From Acidobacteriota bacterium (GTDB lineage Bacteria; Actinomycetota; Acidimicrobiia; Acidimicrobiales; Microtrichaceae), in contig QEUP01000025.1 in NCBI GenBank assembly GCA_003577145.1, forward strand, positions 1 to 45,178: DNA of 45,178 nucleotides, in the 5' to 3' direction. The notes under the pieces were generated by a model. That model was not told where the DNA came from, ran no database searches, and worked only from the letters and a program-made list of their open reading frames with translations. The translations under genes were made by a program, and so were the position numbers. Below, piece after piece: positions 8,294 to 17,002 of the stretch. Position 1 is the stretch's first letter. Each line of letters opens with the position of its first letter.

Positions 8294-10144
8294 ATGCTCC
8301 TCGAAACGATCAACAGCCCGAGGGATCTTCGCAAGCTCGACATCGAGCAACTCGGTCGGCTCGCCACCGAGATCCGCCAGCTCATCGTCGAACGCGTGTA
8401 TCAGAACGGCGGACACCTCGGTTCGAACCTCGGCGTGGTCGAGCTGACGCTGGCGATTCACCGGGTGTTCGACTCACCCGACGACATCATCCTCTGGGAC
8501 ACCGGTCACCAGGCCTACGTCCACAAGATCCTCACCGGCCGGCGAGACGACTTCGAGACACTGCGACAAGAAGGCGGCCTCTCGGGCTATCCCAATCGTG
8601 GCGAGTCGCCTCACGACTGGGTCGAGAACAGCCACGCATCCACGATCTTGAGCTACGCCCACGGCCTCTCCACCGCCCAGGACGTGGTGGGTGGCCGCAA
8701 GCGCCGGATCGTCGCCGTCATCGGTGACGGTTCCATGACCGGCGGCATGGCATTCGAGGGACTCAACAACCTCGGGCACAGCGGCCGGGACTGCATCATC
8801 ATCCTCAACGACAACGGACGCTCGTACGCCCCCACCGCCTCGCGGCTCGGCGAGAGCCTTGCGCGTCTTCGCGTCAACCCGGTGTACCGCCGGCAACAGG
8901 CGCGGTTCGAACGGATGCTCCAGGACATGCCGCTGCTCGGCGAATACGTGGAGAGGGGCTTCGAAGGCGCGAAGGCTGCCATCCGCGAGATGTTCGAGCC
9001 ACCGGCGTTCTTCGAGTACCTCGGGGTCCGCTACACCGGCCCCTTCGACGGCCACGACATCCCCGGTCTCGAGCGGGCACTCACCAACGCCTCGCAGGTC
9101 GACGGCCCGATCGTGGTACATGTGCTCACCCAGAAGGGACGGGGCTACGCACCGGCGGAGAACGATCCCATCAAGGCGCTGCACGACACCTCGGAGGCCA
9201 AGCCGGGATCGTTCACCGCGGCGTTCACCGAGGCGATGATCAAAGAAGCCGAGGAGCGGCCCGAGGTGGTGGCCATCACCGCCGCCATGCCGGACTCGAC
9301 GGGCCTGCTCCCGTTCAGCGAGCGCTTCCCTGATCGCTTCTTCGACGTGGGCATTGCCGAGCAGCACGCGGTCACCTCTGCCGGCGGTATGGCCATGGGG
9401 GGGTTGCGTCCCGTGGTGGCGATCTACTCCACCTTCCTCTCGCGTGCGTTCGACCAGCTGAACCTCGACGTCGGCCTTCACCGGCAGCCGGTCGTGTTCT
9501 GCATCGACCGGGCGGGCATCACCGGCGATGACGGCCCGTCACACCACGGCGTCCTCGACATGGTGCTGCTCACCAAGATCCCCGGTATGACGATGTTCGC
9601 ACCGTCGAGCTATCAGGAGCTGGGTGTGATGCTCCACGATGCGCTCGACCTCACCGATGGCCCGGTGGCAATCCGGTGGCCCAAGACACCGGCCCGTAGC
9701 GTCACCTCCCAAGAAGTCGGATCGGGCTTGCACGCTCGGCGAGTCCGCCAGGGCGACGACGTGTGCCTCGTCGGCGTGGGCAACATGCTCGTGGCAGCCG
9801 AGCAGGCAGCCGAGCGCCTGGCCCCCAAGGGGATCTCGACGACGGTCTGGGACCCCCGGGTGATCAAGCCGCTCGATCCCGAGATGCTCCTCGACGCAGC
9901 CCGGCACCGGCTGGTGGTCACCATCGAGGACGGCCTCAGGGACGGCGGCGTCGGGTCGGGGGTGGTCGACGCCCTAGCCTCGATCGCGCCAGCAGGGGGA
10001 CCCCGCATCCGCGTGCTGGGCATCCCCTCGGCCTACCTGCCTCACGGCAAGGTGGAGTCGATCCTGCAGCGACTCGGACTCGACGCCGACGGGATCGTCA
10101 GCGAGGTGACGAGCTGCCTCCAGTCCGGGGTGGCCACCGACTGA
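8294..10144 (+). CDS. dxs: 1-deoxy-D-xylulose-5-phosphate synthase
   Basis: A 616-residue DXS, the first enzyme of the MEP isoprenoid pathway, condensing pyruvate and glyceraldehyde 3-phosphate with ThDP. It has the N-terminal HLGSNLGVVELTLAIH block, the ThDP/Mg motif GDGSMTGGMAFEGLNNLG...NDN, the transketolase-type central domain with DVGIAEQHAVT (catalytic Glu) and DRAGITGDDGPSHHG, and the C-terminal transketolase domain. I placed the start at ATG 8294 because GGAGG lies just upstream and homologues begin with a similar M-L-L-E-x-I-x-S/D-P; a longer in-frame reading to 8225 has no family support. The length is typical (about 620-640). The gene faces nfuA, whose Fe-S role would serve the downstream IspG/IspH steps, though adjacency alone is weak evidence. 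Confidence 0.97.
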   Translation: MLLETINSPRDLRKLDIEQLGRLATEIRQLIVERVYQNGGHLGSNLGVVELTLAIHRVFDSPDDIILWDTGHQAYVHKILTGRRDDFETLRQEGGLSGYPNRGESPHDWVENSHASTILSYAHGLSTAQDVVGGRKRRIVAVIGDGSMTGGMAFEGLNNLGHSGRDCIIILNDNGRSYAPTASRLGESLARLRVNPVYRRQQARFERMLQDMPLLGEYVERGFEGAKAAIREMFEPPAFFEYLGVRYTGPFDGHDIPGLERALTNASQVDGPIVVHVLTQKGRGYAPAENDPIKALHDTSEAKPGSFTAAFTEAMIKEAEERPEVVAITAAMPDSTGLLPFSERFPDRFFDVGIAEQHAVTSAGGMAMGGLRPVVAIYSTFLSRAFDQLNLDVGLHRQPVVFCIDRAGITGDDGPSHHGVLDMVLLTKIPGMTMFAPSSYQELGVMLHDALDLTDGPVAIRWPKTPARSVTSQEVGSGLHARRVRQGDDVCLVGVGNMLVAAEQAAERLAPKGISTTVWDPRVIKPLDPEMLLDAARHRLVVTIEDGLRDGGVGSGVVDALASIAPAGGPRIRVLGIPSAYLPHGKVESILQRLGLDADGIVSEVTSCLQSGVATD

Positions 10145-10163
10145 TCAGAGTGTTGCGGCTGGT

Positions 10164-10814
10164 TCAGTAGAAGGGGTTGTCACCGGCCTGGTGGTCGGTG
10201 ACGTCGATGACCTCGGCAACCTCGGGGATGGCCTCCTTGATGGCCACGGTGATCCCCTCCGTGAGGGTCGCCCGGCTCATGGCGCACCCCTGGCAGCCTC
10301 CCCCCATGGTGATGAACACGTTGTCGTTCTCCACTCCGATCAGCTCGGCGAAACCGCCGTGGGCTGCAAGCGAGGGGTTGATCGAGCCGTCGAGGAGTTG
10401 CATGACCTTCTCGGCCAGATCGCCGCTGAGCTCCAGTTCCACTCCCTCGAGCGGGTTGGGGCGATTGGGGTTCCTCAGGACCAGCCCACCCTGGGCACCC
10501 TGGCTCGGTACGTCGAGAGTCGACCCCCGCAGCTTGTCGGCGCTGTCGGCGGGCACCATGATCGCAAGCCCGTCGAAATCCAGGACCGTCTCCCCCTCCT
10601 CGACGTCGTCGCTGGGCTCGAACGCGAGGTCGTAGGCGTAGTCGGTGCCGCGGATGCCGACCACCCGGATGCGAAGGCCGAGCTTCTCGGCGTCGTCCTC
10701 TTCGGACCGGGCCTCCAACACGATGTCCCTCGCCGCGTCGGTCACCTCGATCAGCGGGGGCGATCCCGCGCCTGTGGCTTCTCCGGTCGGGGTATCAGAG
10801 ATCTCGGTGGGCAT
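10164..10814 (-). CDS. nfuA: NfuA-type Fe-S cluster carrier
   Basis: A 216-residue two-domain protein. Residues about 20-120 are a degenerate A-type carrier (IscA/HesB-like) domain with no cysteine. Residues about 125-216 are a NifU C-terminal domain with the cluster-binding CxxC, C174 and C177, in GGGCQGCAM. This is the architecture of NfuA, which binds a 4Fe-4S cluster at the dimer interface and delivers it to apo-proteins under stress. It is cytoplasmic. It converges with dxs (19 bases apart). On its own strand a TAGCAT -10-like hexamer lies at 10862-10867, about 50 bases before the start, without a clear -35. Confidence 0.92.
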   Translation of the reverse strand: MPTEISDTPTGEATGAGSPPLIEVTDAARDIVLEARSEEDDAEKLGLRIRVVGIRGTDYAYDLAFEPSDDVEEGETVLDFDGLAIMVPADSADKLRGSTLDVPSQGAQGGLVLRNPNRPNPLEGVELELSGDLAEKVMQLLDGSINPSLAAHGGFAELIGVENDNVFITMGGGCQGCAMSRATLTEGITVAIKEAIPEVAEVIDVTDHQAGDNPFY

Positions 10815-11210
10815 GTCCGTCAGCCTTCTGTCGCTCAGATCAGGACCGTCTCGCGTTTCTCATGCTATCGGTGCGAGCGATGTGATTCTCCGTCCGAAGC
10901 TCCGGACAGGACCAAAACGTGAGCGACGCCGCTTCGGGAGGAACCAGTTCCCTCGGCGGCGCCACTCTGTCGGACCGGACAGTTGACCTTCGAACCTACG
11001 GCTTGGCGGGAACCATCACATTTGAAGTGCCTCAGTTGTGAAGGTGTCAGCTGCCACACACAATGGTTGAGCGGTCCGACCATCCGCCGTCCCGTGGGAG
11101 CGGGAGGCGGAAGTCTTGCGTTCTGAAGTTGTACTCACACCCGGTCGGCGAAGAGTATTGCAGGCGTTCACCGGCGAGGTCAAACAATATTTTTCTTCGG
11201 ATCGGCGAGT
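10815..11210. other. Intergenic region upstream of nfuA
   Basis: About 396 bases without a convincing gene, between nfuA and the 3' end of the SDR gene. It holds the probable nfuA promoter zone (TAGCAT on the minus strand at 10862-10867) and an imperfect GTCCGA-AGCT-CCGGAC dyad near 10891-10906. The rest is comparatively AT-rich, including a TATTTTTCTTC run near 11190. No RNA gene was recognised. Confidence 0.4.
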
Positions 11211-11972
11211 TCACACAGGGGCCCCACCGTCCACGAAGACGGTCTGACCGGTCACGTAGCCGGCCCGCTCCGACACCAGGAAACGCACCACCTCTGCCAC
11301 ATCCTCGGGGCGACACACCCGGCCGAAGGGCATCACCCGGTCAAGGGCCCTGATGTCCTCGATGCCGGCCACCGCTTTCATCAACCGCCGTCCCATCTCG
11401 GTCTCGACCAGCCCGGGAGCGACCACGTTGACGTGAATCCGGTTGCGGGCCTCCTCTTTGGCCAGCGTGCCGGCGAGCGCTTCCATCGCCGCTTTGGCCA
11501 TGTTGTACGGCCCGCCGTTGGCCGCCAACGAGCGGGAGGCCACACTCGAGATCATCACGATGTCGCCCCGCTCACGCTCCCTCATGCCCGGCAGCACCGC
11601 CTGGCAGAGGTGGTGCGGCCCCAGCGCATGGATCCTCATGACTCGCTCCAACTCCTCGGGATCGGTGTTCTCGACGCTGTGGCCCCGGCTGGCGATGCCT
11701 GCGTTGTTGACCAGGATGTCGACGAAGCCGAAGTCAGCGACCACGCGCTCCACGAGCCGGTGATCCGACGCGGGCTCGCCGACGTCGCTCTGGTATGCCA
11801 GCGAGCGACGACCGAGCTTCTCGATCTCCGAAACCGTGGACGCGGCCGCCTCGGCATCCTGGCGATAGTTGACAGCGACATCGGCCCCGTCCTCGGCGAG
11901 CGCCAGCGAGATCGCCCGCCCCACGCCGCGGCCGCCTCCGGTGACCAGCGCTACTCGGCCCTCTGAACCCAT
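11211..11972 (-). CDS. Short-chain dehydrogenase/reductase (FabG-like)
   Basis: A 253-residue classical SDR with the NAD(P) binding motif TGGGRGVG (residues 11-18), LVNNAG, catalytic Ser in ISSVAS and the YNMAK catalytic pair. The C-terminal RVCRPEDVAEVVRFLVSERAGYVTGQ...VDGG is the usual family ending. It resembles 3-oxoacyl-ACP/CoA reductases and glucose-1-dehydrogenase-like enzymes; the substrate cannot be assigned. The ATG at 11972 has a GGGAG ribosome-binding site. The gene is divergent from the secernin gene. Confidence 0.92.
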   Translation of the reverse strand: MGSEGRVALVTGGGRGVGRAISLALAEDGADVAVNYRQDAEAAASTVSEIEKLGRRSLAYQSDVGEPASDHRLVERVVADFGFVDILVNNAGIASRGHSVENTDPEELERVMRIHALGPHHLCQAVLPGMRERERGDIVMISSVASRSLAANGGPYNMAKAAMEALAGTLAKEEARNRIHVNVVAPGLVETEMGRRLMKAVAGIEDIRALDRVMPFGRVCRPEDVAEVVRFLVSERAGYVTGQTVFVDGGAPV

Positions 11973-12096
11973 GTCTGCTCCCTCGTCGAACGACGCTGGA
12001 TCTTATGGGACCTGGCCCCAAGGGGTCGTCCCGGGGCCGCTCAGCCGGCGCGGCCGGCCGAGCCGCTGGGCGCAGCCGTCCGGTATCTTCACCTCG

Positions 12097-13317
12097 ATGT
12101 GCGACACCGTGTGCGCCCGACTCGATGACCGAACGCTCTTCGCCAAGAACAGCGACCGCCCGCCGACCGAGGTCCAGCTGATCGAGGCGCACGACCGGAG
12201 GGCGTCTGGTGGATCGCTGTCGACCCAGTACCTCACGATCCCTGATCTGGGAGCGTCCGCTCTCATCGGTGCCCGCCCCGACTGGCTTTGGGGTATGGAG
12301 CACGGCCTCAACGAGCATCGGGTGGCCATCGGCAACGAGCAGCTCTACACCGCCGAGGTGGCGCAGAAGGAGCCGGGTGCGCTCATAGGGATGGACCTCG
12401 TGCGGCTCGGTCTGGAACGCGCCCGCTCGGCTGAGGAGGCCCTCGGCGTCATCACCTCGCTGCTGGGGGAACACGGCCAGGCAGGTGTCGCCAACCGCGA
12501 GCACGACATCTCGTACTTCTCGTCGTTCCTGATCGCCGACCCGAGCGATTCCTACGTGCTGGAGACGAGTGGATCCGAGTGGGTCGCCAGAGAGGTGGCA
12601 ACCGGAGCCGCCATCTCGAACCGCGTGACCATCGGCACCGACTGGACGTCGGGCTCGGCTTCGATCCCGGAGTCCTTCGACGCCCAGAGGTGGCTCGATC
12701 CGGACAGCCCGACCGGCCATGCCGACAAGAGACTCGCGTGCACCCGACCGTTCGTCACGGGCACCGCCGAGACCGTCGTGGCTGCCACCGCCGCGGCCGA
12801 CGGCGCCGACGCTGAGATCAGTCCGCGAGCCCTGGCTTCGCTGATGCGCCATCACGGGACCACCCGGTGGGGAGCGCCGGGAGGACCCGCCGGGGACGTC
12901 TGCCCTCCACCGGAGTCCGTCGCTGCCGACGGGACCGGGGTGACCGTCTGCATGCACGTGAGAGACTTCTCCGTGACCACCTCGTCGCTGATCGCTGAGC
13001 TGCCGCTCGATCCCGACTGCGCTCCACGGGCCTGGGTCGCTCCGGGCAGTCCGTGCGTCAGCGTCTACCTACCGGTCTTCCTCCCCGATCTCGTCCCGGA
13101 GGCGCTGGCACAGCCTTCGGCATGGAGGCGATTCGCTGCCCTGCGTGACCGGGTCGAGGCAGACGGCGACGCGCTGGGCGAGATCCGTGCGGTTCTCGCT
13201 CCCCTCGAGACCGGGATATGGGACGAGGCCGACGGACTCCTACCGGCCGAACAGCCCGGGTTCGTCAGCCGCTCGTGGTCACTGGTGAGCAACGCACTCG
13301 ACGAGCTGGGCGTCTGA
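12097..13317 (+). CDS. Secernin/peptidase C69-like N-terminal nucleophile hydrolase
   Basis: A 406-residue protein of the secernin / C69 dipeptidase group (Ntn-hydrolase fold). I chose ATG 12097 because it puts Cys directly after the initiator (M-C-D-T), which is the catalytic N-terminal nucleophile exposed after Met removal. A much longer in-frame reading upstream would bury it. Supporting motifs are LFAKNSDRPP and the RPDWLWGMEHGLNEH block, typical of secernins. The family includes dipeptidases and amidohydrolases of uncertain physiological substrate. It is cytoplasmic (no signal). It is apparently a single-gene unit, divergent from the SDR. Confidence 0.9.
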   Translation: MCDTVCARLDDRTLFAKNSDRPPTEVQLIEAHDRRASGGSLSTQYLTIPDLGASALIGARPDWLWGMEHGLNEHRVAIGNEQLYTAEVAQKEPGALIGMDLVRLGLERARSAEEALGVITSLLGEHGQAGVANREHDISYFSSFLIADPSDSYVLETSGSEWVAREVATGAAISNRVTIGTDWTSGSASIPESFDAQRWLDPDSPTGHADKRLACTRPFVTGTAETVVAATAAADGADAEISPRALASLMRHHGTTRWGAPGGPAGDVCPPPESVAADGTGVTVCMHVRDFSVTTSSLIAELPLDPDCAPRAWVAPGSPCVSVYLPVFLPDLVPEALAQPSAWRRFAALRDRVEADGDALGEIRAVLAPLETGIWDEADGLLPAEQPGFVSRSWSLVSNALDELGV

Positions 13318-13476
13318 GGGACGCCACAGACCCCGGTGGGGCCCCACCGTGTGAGACAACGGAGCTGATCTGTCACACAACTGGAACGTGGAATTCGCCT
13401 TCCGGACGTGAACGCAGCCGATCACTCCATCTAGAGTTCCGCGAACCCTGTTTGCGCTGAGTTGTGGGAAGTGGTC

Positions 13477-14112
13477 ATGTCAGGTAGCTCAACCGACGCT
13501 GAGCCCCTCGTCTTCCTGAAGGAGTACCCGGGTCGTCGCGGCCCGGGTCGATATGTCTTCGCCAACCGCGCCTTCAAGGAATCGGTCGGCCTGACATCGG
13601 CAGAGGTCGTCGATCGTACCGACTTCGATCTCTACCCCGCGGCGATCGCCAAGGTCGTCGCCGACAACGACCTCACCGTCATCGGCACCGGCATACCCCA
13701 CAGCTTCGAGACCGCCAGCCCCGGCGCCTGCGGCCCTGCCTACCGGGCCGTGAAGATCCCGCTGTTCCAACCGAAGGAGAACCTGTTCGCGGTCGCCGGT
13801 GTATCGAACGATCCACGGCTGATAGTGGATCGCCCCGCCGGAGCATCCGAGGACGCCACCGGCGACGACGGTGAGCTCGCCCTCTCGACGACGCTTCCCT
13901 GCCCACTGGATCCCCTGGAGGGGGTCGACGCCTTCGCCGAGGACCGCAGCGACGCATGCGCCAGGCTCGTCGAGCTAGCCGAACAGGTCAGGTCCGAGCT
14001 TGCCGGCATGGCTCCTGACGTCCGCGCGCGCCGCTGGCTCGACCTCATGATCACCACCGCGCAGAGCCTCAAGCCGCAAGAGAGCTCGCCCAACCCCTCG
14101 CGACCCGGCTGA
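13477..14112 (+). CDS. Single PAS-domain protein
   Basis: A 211-residue protein whose N-terminal half (about 10-115) is a PAS fold, with the typical RYVFANRAFKESVGLTSAEVVDRTDFDLYP stretch seen in ligand- or redox-sensing domains. The rest is an acidic linker and a helical C-terminal segment (CARLVELAEQVRSEL..., RRWLDLMITTAQSL) with no recognisable output domain, so it may act through a partner. I chose ATG 13477 because GGGAAG lies about 9 bases upstream; GTG 13462 is the alternative. A weak promoter candidate is a TAGAGT hexamer at 13432-13437. A crotonase follows 41 bases later on the same strand. Confidence 0.75.
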   Translation: MSGSSTDAEPLVFLKEYPGRRGPGRYVFANRAFKESVGLTSAEVVDRTDFDLYPAAIAKVVADNDLTVIGTGIPHSFETASPGACGPAYRAVKIPLFQPKENLFAVAGVSNDPRLIVDRPAGASEDATGDDGELALSTTLPCPLDPLEGVDAFAEDRSDACARLVELAEQVRSELAGMAPDVRARRWLDLMITTAQSLKPQESSPNPSRPG

Positions 14113-14153
14113 GGAGACGGGACGAGGTCGCTCTCGGGACTAGGTTGCTCGGC

Positions 14154-14834
14154 ATGAGCGACCAGGTCGTCCAGTTCGACCTCAACGGTGACGTAGCCGT
14201 CTTGCGCTTCGACGACAGCAAGGCCAACGCCTTGTCGTTCACAGCCCTCGAAAGCCTCAACAGGGCACTCGACCGGGCCGAGGCCGAGGCCAAGGCGGCC
14301 GTGATCATCGGCAGAGAAGGCAGGTTCTGCGCCGGGTTCGACCTGGCGGTCATGACCGGCGACAACCGGGACGACGCGCGCCGGCTGCTGGCCACCGGCG
14401 CCGACTTCGGGTTGCGCTTGTACCTCGCGCCTATCCCGGTGGTGCTGGGCGTGACCGGCCACGCGCTCGCCATGGGAGCGATCCTGTTGACGTGCGCCGA
14501 CTACCGGATCGGTGCGGAGGGGCAGTTCAAGCTCGGGCTCAACGAGGTCGCCATAGGAATGTCCGTCCCGGAGTTCGGCGTGGAACTGGTTCGCGACCGG
14601 ATCTCGAAACGGTGGTTCCTCCCCGCCGTTCAGCACGCTCACATCTTCGACCCTCAGGGAGCCCTCGGTGCCGGATTCCTCGACGAGGTGGTCGAGGCCG
14701 ACGAGGTACTTCCCCGCTGCGTCGCCCGCGCCGGCCACCTCGCCGACACCCTGCACCCCGGTCCCTTCAGGACGACCCGCGACACCTGCCGCGCAGACCT
14801 TGCTCGACGCCTCCGCGACGGCCTCACCGCCTGA
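14154..14834 (+). CDS. Enoyl-CoA hydratase/isomerase family protein (crotonase)
   Basis: A 226-residue crotonase-fold enzyme acting on acyl-CoA thioesters. The two oxyanion-hole segments are visible, GRFCAGFDL and GHALAMGAILLTCADYRIG, and the first catalytic-Glu position is present in LNEVAIGM. The second Glu region of classical hydratases (GGTQRL type) is not evident, so an isomerase or other crotonase reaction is as likely as hydration. It is slightly shorter than typical 255-residue members. The start ATG 14154 gives M-S-D-Q, with an in-frame TTG at 14145 as alternative. Downstream lies a hairpin shared with the convergent DsbA-like gene. Confidence 0.85.
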   Translation: MSDQVVQFDLNGDVAVLRFDDSKANALSFTALESLNRALDRAEAEAKAAVIIGREGRFCAGFDLAVMTGDNRDDARRLLATGADFGLRLYLAPIPVVLGVTGHALAMGAILLTCADYRIGAEGQFKLGLNEVAIGMSVPEFGVELVRDRISKRWFLPAVQHAHIFDPQGALGAGFLDEVVEADEVLPRCVARAGHLADTLHPGPFRTTRDTCRADLARRLRDGLTA

Positions 14835-14844
14835 AAGCCGGATC

Positions 14845-14886
14845 AGCGGAGCCGGGCGTTGCGACAGCGGAGCCGGGCGTTGCGAC
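14845..14886. repeat. Two exact 21-bp direct repeats
   Basis: The 21-bp unit at 14845-14865 is repeated exactly at 14866-14886, between the convergent crotonase and DsbA-like genes. The second unit provides the left arm of the hairpin at 14876-14895. It looks like a local slippage duplication. Confidence 0.85.
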
Positions 14887-14895
14887 AGCAACGCC
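14876..14895. terminator. Probable bidirectional terminator hairpin
   Basis: GGCGTTG-CGACAG-CAACGCC is a perfect 7-bp stem with a 6-base loop in the 66-bp gap between two convergent genes. A T-tract is absent on both strands. Confidence 0.55.
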
Positions 14896-14900
14896 AAGCA

Positions 14901-15584
14901 TCACGGTGCGGGGTGCTGGATGGTCTTCCAGGTGCGGGCGCGGAGGTAGGGCTCGAACAGCTCGGCGATCCTCAACTTGTCCTCGACACGCTTCGGCTGG
15001 TTGAGCTCGTAGAAGTCGGGGAACTCGGTCAGCCCGACCACCAGCTCCCAGAGGCGGATCGCGTCGTCGCCCCGGGGAGGCGGAGCGACCACGGGACCGA
15101 AGAAGGCCCGATCGTTGGGGAAGACCAGCACGGGGACGCCGTAGGCACCGTAGGTGCCGACCACCTCGTCGTGATCGTGTCGCACGTCGTCGTGGGTGCT
15201 GGCGTCGGCGATGGCCCGCTCGAGGGTGTCAGCGGGCTGGCCCAGCTCCCCGAGCAGCCGGGCGTGCTCCGCCGGCTGCTGTGTCGGTATCCCGTCCTCG
15301 TGGAACGCCTTGCCCATGAGCTCGTACCACCGGTCGAGCAGCTCCATCGACTGCCGTCGCAACAGCGCTCCGACCCTCATCTGCGACCACCCGTAGGACC
15401 ACTCCCGCTCCCACGGATGCTTCTTGCCCTCGACACGGTTGATCTCCTCGAGGCTGAAGAACCGCCACGAGATTTCGAGGCCGGTGCGGGCACGCACCTC
15501 GCGTATCCACTTGGACGTCTGGTAGGCGTACGGGCACATCAAGTCGAAGTAGAAGTCGACGTGTTCTACTTCGCAAGCTTGCAT
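14901..15584 (-). CDS. DsbA-family thioredoxin-like protein with a single-cysteine CPYA site
   Basis: A 227-residue protein of the DsbA / 2-hydroxychromene-2-carboxylate isomerase / FrnE superfamily. The active site at the end of the first strand is C17-P-Y-A in FYFDLMCPYAYQTSKW, so only one cysteine is present. This argues against disulfide oxidation and for a thiol-dependent isomerase or glutathione/mycothiol-transferase-like role. The helical insert and the later YGVPVLVFPND cis-Pro region support the fold. I used ATG 15584, preceded by AGGAG at 11 bases. The gene is divergent, 115 bases apart, from a mycothiol-dependent maleylpyruvate isomerase family gene, which supports a link to low-molecular-weight thiol chemistry. 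Confidence 0.8.
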   Translation of the reverse strand: MQACEVEHVDFYFDLMCPYAYQTSKWIREVRARTGLEISWRFFSLEEINRVEGKKHPWEREWSYGWSQMRVGALLRRQSMELLDRWYELMGKAFHEDGIPTQQPAEHARLLGELGQPADTLERAIADASTHDDVRHDHDEVVGTYGAYGVPVLVFPNDRAFFGPVVAPPPRGDDAIRLWELVVGLTEFPDFYELNQPKRVEDKLRIAELFEPYLRARTWKTIQHPAP

Positions 15585-15699
15585 GTGGTCGTTCACTCCT
15601 GTGTGCCTCGTCAACGAGTGTAGATACGCGCTGGGCTGGCCGAGCAGTCCGCGCTGATGCGAGAGTTGATCCACGCGAATCACAGCCAGGGGGAGCACC

Positions 15700-16506
15700 G
15701 TGTCCGAACCGATCATCGGCGTACTCGAAGAGGTCTGGGGGCAGCTGGAGGCGCTCGGCGAGCAACTCGACGAGGCTCAGTGGAAGCTACCCACCGACTG
15801 CCCGGGTTGGTCAGTCCAGGACAACCTGGCTCACATCATCGGCACCGAGCTGGCGCTGCTCGGTGAGCCGGGGCCACCCGAGCCCGACAAGGAGTTCCCG
15901 TACGTCAAGAACGTCGTGGGGCAGTTGAACGAGCCCTGGATCGAGTCCATGCGGTCGATGTCAGGCGAAGAGGTGCTCGAGAAGTTCAAGGACGCGACCA
16001 AGCGCCGGCTCGACGTCTTGAAGGCGATGGACGCCGACGAGTGGGACAAGCTGGGGTGGACACCCGCAGGTGAGGGCCCGTACCGGGAGTTCATGAACAT
16101 ACGAGCACTCGACTCCTGGGTGCACCTCCAGGACATGCGACGGGCGCTCGGCCTTCCCGGCGACCAGAGCGGGCCCGTCGCCGATCACGCGCTGGGCCGG
16201 ATGAAGATGGCGATGGGGTTCGTGGTGGGCAAGAAGGCGGCAGCGCCCGATGGCTCGACGATCGTGTTCGAGGTGACTGGCCCCACCGCTGACACCTTCG
16301 CCGTCGGGGTCGACGGGCGGGCTGCCCTGCTGGATGACCTGCCGGGCGACCCGACGGTGACGCTGAGGATGGACTTCGAGACCTACGCCGTGTTGGGCTG
16401 CGGTCGCCGAGACCCCGCAGCGGCGCTGTCGGCCGGCGAGGTCGAGATCAACGGCGACCGGGAGCTCGGTGAATCGGTGGTACGCAACCTCAACTTCATG
16501 ATCTGA
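15700..16506 (+). CDS. Maleylpyruvate isomerase family mycothiol-dependent enzyme
   Basis: A 268-residue protein of the DinB-like actinobacterial family (TIGR03083 type). The N-terminal metal-binding four-helix domain has LPTDCPGWSVQDNLAHIIG, in which the His is the first metal ligand, and a later ALDSWVHLQDMRRAL with further His. The C-terminal part (about 190-268) is an SCP2-like sheet domain. Members use mycothiol as cofactor; maleylpyruvate is the substrate only in characterised cases. It starts at GTG 15700. It is divergent from the single-Cys DsbA-like gene. Confidence 0.85.
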   Translation: MSEPIIGVLEEVWGQLEALGEQLDEAQWKLPTDCPGWSVQDNLAHIIGTELALLGEPGPPEPDKEFPYVKNVVGQLNEPWIESMRSMSGEEVLEKFKDATKRRLDVLKAMDADEWDKLGWTPAGEGPYREFMNIRALDSWVHLQDMRRALGLPGDQSGPVADHALGRMKMAMGFVVGKKAAAPDGSTIVFEVTGPTADTFAVGVDGRAALLDDLPGDPTVTLRMDFETYAVLGCGRRDPAAALSAGEVEINGDRELGESVVRNLNFMI

Positions 16507-16524
16507 CCGCTCACCGCCGAGCGG
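16507..16524 (+). terminator. Hairpin directly after the mycothiol-enzyme gene
   Basis: CCGCTC-ACCGCC-GAGCGG (6-bp stem, 6-base loop) starts at the first base after the stop codon. There is no T-tract. Confidence 0.45.
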
Positions 16525-16545
16525 GTCAGACGGGCCGTGGATCAT

Positions 16546-16565
16546 GTGCCCAGAACACCGGGCAC
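16546..16565 (+). terminator. Second hairpin downstream
   Basis: GTGCCC and GGGCAC form a perfect 6-bp stem with an 8-base loop. A further GGCCGG/CCGGCC pair lies at 16594-16617, so three dyads follow the gene within 110 bases. Confidence 0.35.
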
Positions 16566-16666
16566 TCGTGACCCGAGGGCGGGCCCGCTTACCGGCCGGC
16601 ACATCACCTGTCCGGCCACGGGGAGGTTTGTATCCGCCGACGGGCGATCTACTCCCTTGAGTTTCG

Positions 16667-17002
16667 GTGTTGACACTCGATCGTCTCGGCCACTTCGCGC
16701 TGCTCGGTGACCCCAGGTTCACTGGTACAGGCCTGATGTTCGATGGACTTGCACTACTGCTCGATCACACCTTCAGAACATGGGAGATGCGGAAGCTGTA
16801 CGCAGAGGCGCTCGAGTACAACCTACCGCAGTTCAAAGGGGCGATTGGCCGACTACTGGAGGTCGAAGGTCGCCTCCGACAGCACACCTGGCGCCAAGGG
16901 CGCTGGTGGGACCGCTTTACCCTCACACTCGAACGAACCACCTGGGAAGAGTACCGCGGGCGAGTCATGCGTTTCGTGACTGGAGATCGCTCGGTCACGT
17001 GA
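16667..17002 (+). pseudogene. Truncated GNAT acetyltransferase (C-terminal part)
   Basis: The frame encodes 111 residues corresponding to the acyl-CoA-binding core and C-terminus of a GNAT N-acyltransferase of the RimJ/RimL-like kind. It has beta4 HFALLGDPR, the pyrophosphate loop R-F-T-G-T-G, helix LALLLDHTF, MRKLYAEALEYN, then VEGRLRQHTWRQGRWWDRFTLTLER. About the first 80-100 residues of a normal GNAT are absent: the frame is closed upstream by TGA 16658-16660, and the other frames back to 16507 show no GNAT-like sequence. The local base composition is clearly less GC-rich than the neighbours, suggesting transferred DNA. It ends in a GTGA overlap with the acyl carrier protein remnant. It could still be expressed from GTG 16667, but a full enzyme is unlikely. 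Confidence 0.65.

Noticed and set aside
11063-11353. 96-codon plus-strand frame in the nfuA-SDR gap
   Set aside because: Half of it lies antisense to the SDR C-terminus, and its composition changes abruptly; there is no ribosome-binding site or family.
13740-14897. 385-codon minus-strand open frame over the PAS and crotonase genes
   Set aside because: Both overlapped genes have clear family motifs; the antisense product shows none.
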